A stretch of DNA of 64,000 bases from Cydia pomonella (taxonomy: Eukaryota > Arthropoda > Insecta > Lepidoptera > Tortricidae), in the NCBI RefSeq assembly GCF_033807575.1, contig NC_084716.1, positions 5,704,001 through 5,768,000 of the forward strand, in the 5' to 3' direction. A model generated the notes under the pieces. That model was given only the letters and a program-made list of their open reading frames with translations. It did no database searches and was not told where the DNA came from. Of the stretch, positions 54,251 through 63,286 are shown piece by piece. The position numbers and the translations under genes are program-made. How positions within the stretch are numbered: position 1 is the first letter of the stretch; every line of letters starts with the position of its first letter.

Positions 54251-56829
54251 GTGTTTTTCAACCTGTGAGTCGCGACCCCCTGGGGGGTCGCGAAGCTTCT
54301 GTAGGGGGGTCGCCAGAGGTCGGAAAAACTGGGTACTTTAGTAAAAAAACAATAAAGACAATTAATATTTATTTATTAAGTAAGACTCTAACTTTAAAAT
54401 TACTCTTACTTGAAATTCTCTTACTGTAAGATAATTTTAACAAAAGGATATAACAAACAACATAACATAACAAACTCATAAACATTTTAATATGTTATAA
54501 ACAAAAAATACAATCCTAAGACGCGCGTTAATGCGAAGGTTGAGCTTGTTTTTTATTAATTAATTTATCCCATCGTGGATCTGTTTTTGCGACACATAGA
54601 ATTAAATCGTTTTCCAAATTTAAGCGATTTCTTTGCTTACTTTTTATCTGGGCCATCGATGAAAATGTCAACTCGCATAAGTACGAGGTGGCAAATGGAA
54701 TCAAACACTTCAAAACCTCAGTTGTCAATTCCGGGTATTCTGTTTTTCTCATTAACCAAAAGGTATCCAAATTAGAAGACTTGAATTCCAGGTGTAACAT
54801 CCCATCGGCAGATATTTCTAACAGATTCTCTTTGAGCTTATTTGGTAAACTAGCCTCATTTATAGCTGCATTTAAAAATGGATTTATGATCCACCTCTGC
54901 CCAGTGTTCTCCGATATCTCTTGCTCTGAGAAGTAATGACACAATTCTTCTTTCAAATTATCTAACACCATTTTCATACCAGGTGTATATGTCATGATGT
55001 TCACCTCACAACCGACTTCTTCAGTAAAAGATTGTGTCGACGAAAAAGCATCAAAGTTATTTTGGTTCAAAGACGACGACCACAAGTCAATTTTTTTTGT
55101 AAAGCCATGTATTTTGTCTTTTGCAGTGATGACATTTTCATTTCGCCCTTGAAGACTTTTATTCAAGATATTTAAATGCTCAAATAAGTCAGAAAGAAAA
55201 GCTAATTTCAAAAGAAATTCCGGGTCGCAAATGAATTCAGAGTATTCTGACTTGGCCTGCTGTAAATATATTAAAAGTTCAGCACGAAGTTCCATAACTC
55301 TGGCCAGTACTTTACCTTTTGACAACCACCTAACCTCTGTATGGTAAAGTAAATTTTGGTGGAGTGCCCCCATATCTTCACAAATAATCCGAAACAATCG
55401 TGTCTGCAACGCTTTTCCTTTAATAGAATTTACAATCTTTATAACAATATTTAGAACTTGGCTGTATTCCTGTGGGCAGGCTTTGGCCGCAAGAGCTTGG
55501 CGGTGAAGAAAGCAATGCACCCAACAAGCGTTTGGCATCTGTTCTTTCAGCCTAGCAATAAATCCACTCTTCGCACCAGTCATCGCTTTTGCTCCGTCGC
55601 TGCAAATAGCAATGCATTTATTTGCCCAATCGATATTCATATCTTTCGTAGCTTCAAGGAACATCTTATGCAAACACTGACCTGTAGTATTTGTGGGAAG
55701 GGCTTTGCAAAATAGTATTTCTTCTATTAATTTATCGCTGGATTCAAAACGCACAAAAGCTACAAACTGCGCACAACCCGCAATGTCCGTGGATTCGTCA
55801 AATTGCAAAGATACAAAAGTACTTTCCTTTATTTTTTCTATGACTTGATCACGAACATCAGTGGCCATATCGCTTATCCTGCGTTGAACGGTATTGTCAG
55901 AGAGAGGTATACTTTTGAGTTTTTCAACCTCTGGTTTCCCAAACATAACATCTGCTATATCTAATATAGCTGGTAAAATCAAATTTTCGGCAATAGGGTG
56001 AGGTTTTCCTGCTTTAGCCACACGAAAAGCTACTAGATAACTAGCAAGCAACGCTTTCTCATTTAGGTTGGACATTTGTACTATACCAATTTTTTGATGT
56101 TGAAGAGCTTGCAATTTTCTCTCAATAAAATCCACGGGCTTATTTTTTTTATTTGGATGTTTTGTGTTAAGGTGGCGTGTTAACTTCGATGGCTTCATGC
56201 TTTCTCTTGATAAAGTTTCAAAGCAAATAACGCACTGTGGTTTATTGTCAATCACAGTAAACCCGAATTTCAAATAATTGTCGTCATAAAGACGTTTTTT
56301 CTTTATTTTACTTCCACTACTATCACCAGAAGTTGATGGTTCTGTTGATCTTATCAGGAATTTATCCATTTTAAACTATGACAAATCACTACAAATGCGT
56401 AATTATTACAACAAGTTAAAAACTATTTCTACAATTGATTGTTGACGTGAACTGAGTGAGTATCGCTTCGCTTCGTCCCGCACCCCTCCCCCGCATCGTT
56501 CGTTGTGTTCCGCTCGCTCGTTCACTCTCAACAACTCGTAAGCCACCACCACCACTCCACACTCGCCGGGCGGCAGGCATCGGCATTAGTCGTGCGTACG
56601 TACCGTATGGCGTCGTATCCGATGTACGTAATTGTAAAAGTGTTTTTATATCCGATAAGTATGTACTTATATCCTAATCATGGAGACCATAAATACGTTG
56701 TATGGAATGAATATTGGTAATTCAGTAACATACACATACATAAATGATAAAAAAACCGAAGGGTCAAGGGGGTCGCGAAATATTTTTTATACCAGGGGGG
56801 TCGCATCATGAAAAAGGTTGAAAAACACT
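54250..56829 (-). mobile_element. hAT element with ZBED/SCAND3-like transposase
   Basis: Ends GTGTTTTTCAACCTGTGAG (54251) and, inverted, GTGTTTTTCAACCTTTTTC (56828) share a perfect 13-bp tip and continue into GCGACCCCC-type sequence on both sides, typical of this hAT group. A perfect hairpin TCGCGACCCC/GGGGTCGCGA lies just inside the left end. No clear 8-bp target duplication is seen: the left neighbour is the DD37E end and the right neighbour is a palindrome. Confidence 0.85.
54528..56369 (-). CDS. Intact hAT transposase, 613 residues
   Basis: A single frame without breaks. An N-terminal BED finger has Cys46, Cys49, His66 and His71 (CVICFETLSRESM...LTRHLNTKH). The RNase-H-like domain has FDESTDIAGCAQF (Asp191), CSDGAKAMTGAKSGF (Asp258) and the insertion with WVHCFLHRQALAAK and HTEVRWLSKGKVL. 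The C-terminal block has PFATSYLCELTFSSMAQIKS (catalytic Glu) and RNRLNLENDL of the dimerisation region. It resembles ZBED5/SCAND3-like hAT proteins. About 460 bp of GC-rich leader precedes the ATG within the element. It may be recently active or maintained; tests of selection would tell. Confidence 0.92.
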   Translation of the reverse strand: MDKFLIRSTEPSTSGDSSGSKIKKKRLYDDNYLKFGFTVIDNKPQCVICFETLSRESMKPSKLTRHLNTKHPNKKNKPVDFIERKLQALQHQKIGIVQMSNLNEKALLASYLVAFRVAKAGKPHPIAENLILPAILDIADVMFGKPEVEKLKSIPLSDNTVQRRISDMATDVRDQVIEKIKESTFVSLQFDESTDIAGCAQFVAFVRFESSDKLIEEILFCKALPTNTTGQCLHKMFLEATKDMNIDWANKCIAICSDGAKAMTGAKSGFIARLKEQMPNACWVHCFLHRQALAAKACPQEYSQVLNIVIKIVNSIKGKALQTRLFRIICEDMGALHQNLLYHTEVRWLSKGKVLARVMELRAELLIYLQQAKSEYSEFICDPEFLLKLAFLSDLFEHLNILNKSLQGRNENVITAKDKIHGFTKKIDLWSSSLNQNNFDAFSSTQSFTEEVGCEVNIMTYTPGMKMVLDNLKEELCHYFSEQEISENTGQRWIINPFLNAAINEASLPNKLKENLLEISADGMLHLEFKSSNLDTFWLMRKTEYPELTTEVLKCLIPFATSYLCELTFSSMAQIKSKQRNRLNLENDLILCVAKTDPRWDKLINKKQAQPSH

Positions 56830-56864
56830 TTACTTTATCTTATAAATTATAAGATAAAGTAAAG
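56828..56864. repeat. Perfect 37-bp palindrome at the hAT boundary
   Basis: CTTTACTTTATCTTATAA and its exact complement on either side of a single A. It starts at the last bases of the hAT element. It could be a foldback formed at the insertion or the tip of another element. Confidence 0.85.
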
Positions 56865-57124
56865 TTTATAAGAAGTATTTGCTCATTGTAATGTCTGTAT
56901 TGTGTATATGTTTTAATATAACACTTATTAGAATTTTTAATAAATGGTGTAGTACAAATTTTGAACAATGTATCTCATATTTTAAGATTTTCTAAGTATT
57001 AATTTTAATTATACATTATGTGTAAATATATAAAATTATAATGGATATTATAATTATAAACTATTTATTAGACGTTTTGCCGTTTTTATAAAAGATATAG
57101 TGCTAAAGTGATCTAAATACTTAC
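56865..57124. other. AT-rich spacer without a gene
   Basis: No frame, repeat or regulatory site that I can support between the palindrome and the orphan exon. Confidence 0.4.
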
Positions 57125-57892
57125 TTCTAGAAGACTTCGCCCAGTTCTGATTGGCCGGTCCACTACTCTCCACGGCAGAGTATTTAACATCCAATGCATA
57201 TCTTCTATACCAATATCCCAGAGGACAACGAGCAGAGGGTCCAAGAATGGGAGGTCCATCATTGTGTCCCCTGTAACCATCTGGCGGGGGATGAACGGCA
57301 GGTCCCTTAATTCCTGGGGTCCCAGCAGGTGTGCGTTATGATATAGTCTGACTCCATGAAGGATCAGATCGTCTTCTGTCAGGCCGTTTACATCTGAGTC
57401 AATAAAAGGCTTGCGAAAGCTCAAATCGTCAAGGATTACCGTATTTATAAGATAGCGGTAGAAATTCGTGTGACGATTTTCTGTAGCTTCAGTCACATTT
57501 TCTTGGGGCTGACTCGAAGTAGGAGTGGGAGTGGGAGTGACTGCTCTAGATGGCGCTAGAGCTCTAGTAGACTCAGTATCACCTTCTTCTTCAATTTGAG
57601 GCAGCGGAGCACTTCGACTTCGCTTAGGTAGTAACTCAACAAAATTTCGCTTAAGTTTTCTTCTTTTCCTTGATGTTCCTGCTTCATATTCGGAGTTGGT
57701 AAGGTTGATAACTGATATATGATTTTGTTGGTACATTTCACAACGTTGAAGCCACTTTTCGATGTAACGACTGTTTGCCATTGTATCGAACACACGACTG
57801 GGTTTGTTTACAATTCTGATGTCATTTAAGCTGGTTGTCAGAGGTGAGTTGAAGTATTCAATCCACATATATATTATATCACGTCTAAACAT
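57125..57892 (-). CDS. Large orphan exon of an unrecognised protein
   Basis: A 256-codon open frame starts MFRRDIIYMWIEYFNSPLTT and ends exactly at a consensus donor (CTAGAA then GTAAGT at 57119-57124), phase 0. It has a Lys/Arg-rich patch (SRKRRKLKRNF, LLPKRSRSAP), a Pro/Thr-rich linker (AVTPTPTPTSS) and an acidic/hydrophobic C-terminal third (RKPFIDSDVNGLTEDDLIL, DLPFLDPLLVVLWDIGIED). I do not recognise it. Downstream exons are not found before the hAT element, so the gene may have been cut or have a long intron. Nuclear location is plausible from the basic patches. Confidence 0.45.
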
Positions 57893-58171
57893 AAAGTGCA
57901 GCTGAATCGGTAACGCACTGAGCAGTGAGCACTGGCGTGGGCTTTATGATTATGAATTGTGTCTGCAGTGCGAAAACAAGATAATTATGCATGTGTTTGC
58001 AAAGTGATTGTTATCACTACTATTGAAGGTTATTAAAGTTTTTCCAGAGAAAAACATATTTATCGTATTGACTCTTATGATATAGTGAAAGTTAAGTTAT
58101 TTGTGCATTAAACTACTATTGCAACAAGTATTTTTAATGTTAGTTATCTATATAAATTTATTTTATAATCA

Positions 58172-58308
58172 TATTAAAAACATGTTAAAAAAAAAGTGTC
58201 TAGTGGCTCAGTAAAATGTGAAGATTTCCTCAACGCAGAAAGTACAGAGTTCGAGTCCGGTATTGGGTAGAAAAAAGTTCACAAATTTACTATTAAAAAC
58301 ATGTTAAA
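58172..58308 (+). mobile_element. Small tRNA-like SINE with 18-bp target duplication
   Basis: TATTAAAAACATGTTAAA at 58172-58189 and 58291-58308 flank a 101-bp insert. The insert has an A-box-like TGGCTCAGTAA and a B box GTTCGAGTCC near 58248-58257, the pol III promoter of a tRNA-derived transcript, and A-rich ends. It differs from the SINE at 1269 and lacks a long tail region. Confidence 0.65.
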
Positions 58309-58806
58309 CAATAAAAAAATTAACTTATAATTAGTTTATATTTTAATAATATATATATTTATTTATAATCCCTCTCTTCTACTACTAATAAAAAACAAAT
58401 CAATTTGAAATATTTCTTCTAACAAATAAACAACACAGTTTTTATTCATTACCAATATTATCTCAATGCCCTAGAATACAAATTGCAGTTTCATGTGCAT
58501 CAGCCTTAAGCCTTAAGGCGAAGTTTGAGCAAACATTCGATAGGACTATTATTGCCACTCTAATTGCTTATTCAAATCACAAACGTTGACTCATAGTAAT
58601 TACTTAAGTATCAGAAAAAAAACCAAACGTAATATAGAGAAGTGAATAACCCGAACAAAGTGCAACTTTGTTTGTAAACATAGAACCGGTTCAAGGAAAA
58701 TGAACTCAACTCGCCGTCGCCGAGCTACAAAACTACAGAAAATGGACTCGGTATTTTTATTCTTCTTACGGGTTTCCAAATTTTATAACTGATTAGTATT
58801 TTGGTT
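58309..58806. other. No gene recognised
   Basis: AT-rich sequence. On the minus strand a poly(A)-signal AATAAA lies near 58757-58762, about 50 bp past the stop of the three-exon gene upstream, and probably serves it. Confidence 0.4.
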
Positions 58807-59512
58807 CTATTCCTGATCAGAAATCTTAAACTTCTGTATCACCAGGGACAACCTGAAAAAGAAATAATTTAAGAAACAGCAGACAGATGCCTCATCTAGA
58901 AATATGTCGCTCCTAGTTCGTAACTATTATTATCGCGATTTTCCACGTGGTATCTCTTCTTAGTCAAAGTAAATTGAATATTTGGGATCAGTGACGGGTT
59001 CAAGTGTATTCAAACATTTGATAAGCTAATTGATTAATTATATAACAGTTACTTACGTGATAAGACGAGTCCGTAGTAAGCACACAGGCTCCATTTTGAC
59101 ATAGCGAATTCCCGAAGCTCCAGGACCACTTCCGCTGGTTATTTCGATGTTATTATTGTTCTCATCAAAGTGGGGAACTATTTCATAGACGCTATCTTCA
59201 TTGATTTGTCTACAAAGGATTTGTCATAGATTGGGTCAAAAGATTTGTAGGTTAGATTTTGATTTTGATTAGAAGAAATGGTGCTTACTCGTTTAAAAGC
59301 TGACATACAAACGGAAAGCCCAGAAAGTTTCTTATCAATCTTACGGGAACTTTCTTTATGATAATAACAGAACTGTTTTGTTGACTTGTTTCTATTATCC
59401 TTCTCACTGCACGCAAAACAAAGTTCGCCATGCCCCAAATTGGCCAAGACAGCGGCACTAAAATGTCCCCCGCGAGCTGGATGTATTCCATAGGAACAAA
59501 TTGTTGTTCCAT
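58807..59512 (-). CDS. Three-exon gene for a 140-residue protein (unknown)
   Basis: Exon 1 (59512-59289) starts MEQQFVPMEYIQLAGDILVP and ends at GTAAGC. Exon 2 (59209-59057) follows CTTTGTAG and ends at GTAAGT. Exon 3 (58852-58807) follows CTTTTTCAG and ends in TAG. Phases fit exactly (74 codons + 2; 1 + 50 + 2; 1 + 15). The first 40 residues are hydrophobic with possible membrane character (VPLSWPIWGMANFVL). The middle is polar with an Asn run (DENNNNIEITSGSG) and the end is hydrophobic/basic. An acceptor-like TTAATTAG lies 3 bp upstream of the ATG, so an untranslated first exon may exist. No known family. No transposon features. Confidence 0.5.
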
Positions 59513-60730
59513 AGTTACTAATTAAATAAAACGACCGGCTTGGACGAGGTTGAGGTTTTAAATGCAATCCGGGACTGATATCTTCAGGTCATTAATTGAT
59601 GTCAAAGGTGAGAGAGTAATTAGGTTTGATAAAGTTAAGCTACAATTTCACTGTTGCATATTTACACGAAAAAGAACCATAAAAAAATATCATTTATATT
59701 TTTTAAACAGTGCTTATTTAAATAAAACTATAATCGGTTGTAGGGAAGAAATGATTCGTTTTTGTAATATAGACATAATTGCCAAAAAGTCAATCCCAGG
59801 GTAACTGTATAAAATTTTGTTACAATAGGAATATCATCTTGAGACGCGGTAGTGTCTCGCGCCAAGTACACATCCAACATATATGGTAAAACATTTGCAA
59901 AGCACCAAAACATTTTAAGAACTCTTTCTCGCAACGCAGAAATAATACCATTAATTTTATTGTCAGAGATTAAAATATCCAAAATCTACGCCTCTGTATC
60001 AGACCGTACCTCGCTCCAAACACGGGCCCCAGGTCATCAGCCACATAATTCCTTTCTTGTCGCTAACTCCGAGGTAAAGAAACCAATTAAGCCTATCACT
60101 TAACTGCAGAAAAACACAGGGACCTTCAGCTGACACACAAAGTCGTCAGGTTAACGACAGTGTGGCAACGCACTCGATTACCACGTGCTATAATAAATCC
60201 TACGACGCACATAATTTAAATAAAATGCAAAACACGTTGCGCCGGTATTAACATTTTCGTTTCAATGACTAAGAATAAATAGAACAGACACAACTGGTCT
60301 GTCCTTATTAATATAGTAAACAAGATGTTATGAATGGACCGGTAGCGTAGCGTAACCTTGGTAGTAAGCGTTTGCATGGTAATTAGATAAACATTGTATA
60401 TTGTCTTATGCAATCGTTAGTACGGTCAGTAAATAAAAATATATTTACAACAAGATAAGATATCGCGAATTGTAACATATCACTCGCTCCCGGATTTCAA
60501 TTACCGATTAGTGATGTTACACCTCCCCTGACGCCTTGTTTTGAACGGGCGCGTTGACATTTTAATGCATCGTAAAAGAAATAAACTAATCAACAATTAT
60601 TCATATAATGTTTTGGCTTTTACATGTCACTGACAAGCTAAATAACGACCTGGGAATTTATTTGATTGCCTGTAAAATGCCCCAACAGAATTCAGTAACA
60701 TTTTACATTCATACGGTGAACGACGTAAAT
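59513..60730. other. Intergenic region
   Basis: Contains an open frame at 59982-59728 on the minus strand (MDILISDNKINGIISALRER...) with hydrophobic segments, but no splice or start evidence ties it to a gene. The segment before 60731 keeps the ankyrin frame open back to an ATG at 60608, so an alternative 200-residue start exists. No clear TATA box. Confidence 0.35.
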
Positions 60731-61210
60731 ATGGAACAAAATGGTTTTATAAACGGTGACGAATTTATAGAGCCTACAGATTTAGAGGGACATACGTTTC
60801 TCTTTATTTGCCAAGTGGGTGAAGTGTGGGAGCTTTTAGACGCTGTGGAGTCCTTGAGGTGTAGGGACGTATTGTTCCAATATGACGCATATGGCAGACA
60901 AGCAACTCATGCAGTCACTGAGACCGACCAGGCAAATGCTAAGGACAAAATCGAAATCCTTGCTCGAGAGCTTCTAGGAGGTAACACACTGCTCCATCTA
61001 GCGGCGGGTAGCAGAAATTACGCTTTAGCCGAGTGGATTTGCCGGTACCCTGGCGCAGATCTTGGGGCTATCAATTTCCTGCATGAGACTGCCTACCACG
61101 TGGCCTGCAAAGTTGGAGATTTTTGGATGAAGGAGCTTTTGAGGGTAAACGGCGCAGTTTGCGACGAACCCGCAGAAGATAACGAAATTCTTGACCTGAC
61201 ATTGAGGTAA
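60731..61210 (+). CDS. Vankyrin-like (I-kappa-B-like ankyrin) gene 1, bracovirus type
   Basis: 159 residues from the chosen ATG, single exon. Ankyrin-type blocks are NTLLHLAAGSRNYALAEWIC, GAINFLHETAYHVACKVGD and MKELLRVNGAVCDEP. The size, the lack of N-terminal degradation region and the C-terminal Asn-Gly-Ala motif fit viral ankyrins of bracoviruses, which in parasitised caterpillars bind Rel/NF-kappa-B factors and dampen immunity. A host cactus gene would be longer with about six repeats. A second copy lies 153 bp downstream (ATG to stop). It reads as an integrated, transferred gene. The frame is intact. An in-frame ATG at 60608 would add 41 residues. Confidence 0.7.
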   Translation: MEQNGFINGDEFIEPTDLEGHTFLFICQVGEVWELLDAVESLRCRDVLFQYDAYGRQATHAVTETDQANAKDKIEILARELLGGNTLLHLAAGSRNYALAEWICRYPGADLGAINFLHETAYHVACKVGDFWMKELLRVNGAVCDEPAEDNEILDLTLR

Positions 61211-61368
61211 CTTTGACAGTCTGCTGCATGGAGACAGCTGCAGAGAATCGGCCAAAAGATAGCCTGTGACCTATTAAATTCGTTATCATACATCCGCTTT
61301 GTATTTAATGGAGTGATATGCAATGAGTGACTCAGTTTGTTCAGTTTCGCAGTAGCGGAAACAATGTA

Positions 61369-62661
61369 CACCGTGGCCCAAAATTACGTTGACAAAATTA
61401 AAAAGTAAAATTTTTGAATTTGGAACGCCAAACGAATTCGGTTCATTTTCTGTTACATTTTTACACATATTGGCAACGTTTTATGAATAATAGCTTGTTT
61501 GAATTATATGAATATTTTTGGTTTTTATGATGTCTACGCAGCGTAAAGCAATAATTTCCTTGCACGAAGCGGGAAAACGACAGTGTGAGATAGTTAGATC
61601 GCTCGGTGTCAGTCGTCAACTGGTGTCCAAGACTATTGGGCGGTATAATGAACTCGGGCATCTTGCTGACCGCCCAGGAAGAGGAAGAAAGAGGACTGTT
61701 AGGACTCCGAGGCTTCGAAATGTTATAAAAAAACGGCTTAGTCGTAATCCACGGACCAAAGTGCGAAAAATGGCTCGGGAACTGGGTGTAAGTCGATCAA
61801 CGGTCCAACGTATTGTCGCTAATGATCTAAAATTAAAGGCATATAAGCTACGTAAAGCTCAGCTTCTAGAAGATAAAGATAAAAAAGTTCGTTTACAGAG
61901 ATGCCGTTTGATTACGCGACGTGCCGCTACTGAAAAATGGAAAAATATCCTTTTTACTGATGAAAAACTTTTTTGTATAGAACAGGCCCACAATCACCAA
62001 AATGACAGAATTTACTCTTCTAGTCGCCCCGGAGAGGTCGCAGTCATTCCCCATCGTCAAAAGCCGGATTCAGTTATGGTTTGGGGTGGTATTTGCTCTA
62101 CAGGCAAAACTCCTCTCATTTTTATTGAAAAGGGTGTAAAAATAAACCAAGAAATATACAGGAGAGATATTCTGGAAGCTGTAGTTCTTCCTTGGAGTCA
62201 ACAACATTTCGGCAACCAGCCGTGGATATTCCAGCAGGACTGCTCCATCTCACAGGGCCCGAAGTGTGCAGCAGTGGTGTAAAGACAATTTTCCAGGGTT
62301 CATAAGCTCGAAAGAGTGGCCGCCCTACTCACCTGATCTAAATCCAATGGATTATAGTTTGTGGTCTATCTTAGAAACAAGGGCCTGTGCTACAAAACAC
62401 AAGAGTGTAGACGCTTTAAAAGCGAAACTTACCCAGGAGTGGGCAAAAATAACCATGGAGGAGCTGCGGCATATCGTTGAAAATTTTACCAAACGTTTGC
62501 GTTTGTGCATTAAAGCCAAAGGGGGCTATTTTGAAGACAATTGATTTTTCTTAAATAAAATAGGCTGTATTTTTAATTTTAAGTTGTATTGAATAAGTTA
62601 TGTAAGTATTTAATATTAAAACTTAAAAAAATCTTTGTCAACGTTTTTTTGGGCCACCCTG
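61369..62661 (+). mobile_element. maT (DD37D) mariner-like element
   Basis: Ends CACCGTGGCCCAAAATTACG (61369) and, inverted, CAGGGTGGCCCAAAAAAACG (62661), continuing through GTTGACAAA on both sides. TA at 61367-61368 and 62662-62663 is the target duplication. It lies in the second codon of the vankyrin-like gene 2. Confidence 0.93.
61518..62544 (+). pseudogene. maT transposase, one frameshift
   Basis: An N-terminal paired-type helix-turn-helix (CEIVRSLGVSRQLVSKTIGR, GRGRKRTVRTPRL, ARELGVSRSTVQRIV) precedes a DDE domain with ILFTDEKLFCIE (first Asp), WIFQQD (second Asp) and PYSPDLNPMDYSLW (third Asp). The frame shifts right after QQD near 62240; beyond it the other frame carries APSHRARSVQQW. 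I count 37 residues between the second and third Asp, the DD37D spacing of maT elements. This is the only break seen. Confidence 0.9.
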
Positions 62662-63286
62662 TATTCATCGAAAATAACAATGACCGGGTCCAGAAATGAA
62701 CAAGGCGAAAACCTGGCGCAATTTCCTTTGCCACGGGGACATCACCAATCTTATGTTTCTGCACGACGTGATAGACAATGACAGCAGGCATTGTTTGTTG
62801 GAGTACAACAATAAACAACAACAATGCGTACATATAGTCGCATCGGAACCCAACGCTGTGGAGAAAATGAAGCTCCTGGTCCTGTGGGGAGCTAATATCA
62901 ATGGAAAGGAGGGTAAAAACGGCGATACTGCTTTGCACATCGGAGTCAAGATGAAGGACTACGAGCTAGTGGAGTGGCTCTGCAGACTGCAGGATATAAA
63001 CCGTGAGTTGGTGAATAACGAATGTAGGACTCCTTTCCACATCGCGTTTATGAATAGAGATGAGAAAATGATGAGAATATTGAAAGAAAATGGCGCCACG
63101 GGCAGACTTCCTTTGCAGTCAGAATCAAATTCTGCAGACGAGGACTACGAGCCGCATAAGATATCCCTGAAGCACGTGTAGTTTGTTCGTTTTCGTTATA
63201 CAGTAGGTAAAACAGTCATCTATTGTGTAGACAGCTGGTATGAGTCAATGAGATCACTGAGTCACTGGAGCACTCGGCAATGATTT

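Larger units (their letters stand above)
61364..63181 (+). pseudogene. Vankyrin-like gene 2, interrupted by maT
   Basis: An ATG at 61364-61366 is directly followed by the maT target TA. Beyond the element the coding resumes at 62664. After a frame change near 62720 an open frame of 161 residues (from 62696) carries ankyrin blocks CVHIVASEPNAVEKMKLLVL, GANINGKEGKNGDTALHIGV, VEWLCRL, RTPFHIAFMNRDEKMMRIL and KENGATG, closely alike in plan to gene 1 and to bracovirus vankyrins. It ends with a short acidic tail. Two breaks (insertion and frame change) make it inactive unless the inner ATG is used with a new promoter. Confidence 0.7.

Noticed and set aside
59728..59982. Possible chemoreceptor fragment (hydrophobic 84-residue frame)
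   Set aside because: Hydrophobic segments only; no splice sites, no recognisable receptor motif, no neighbouring exons.
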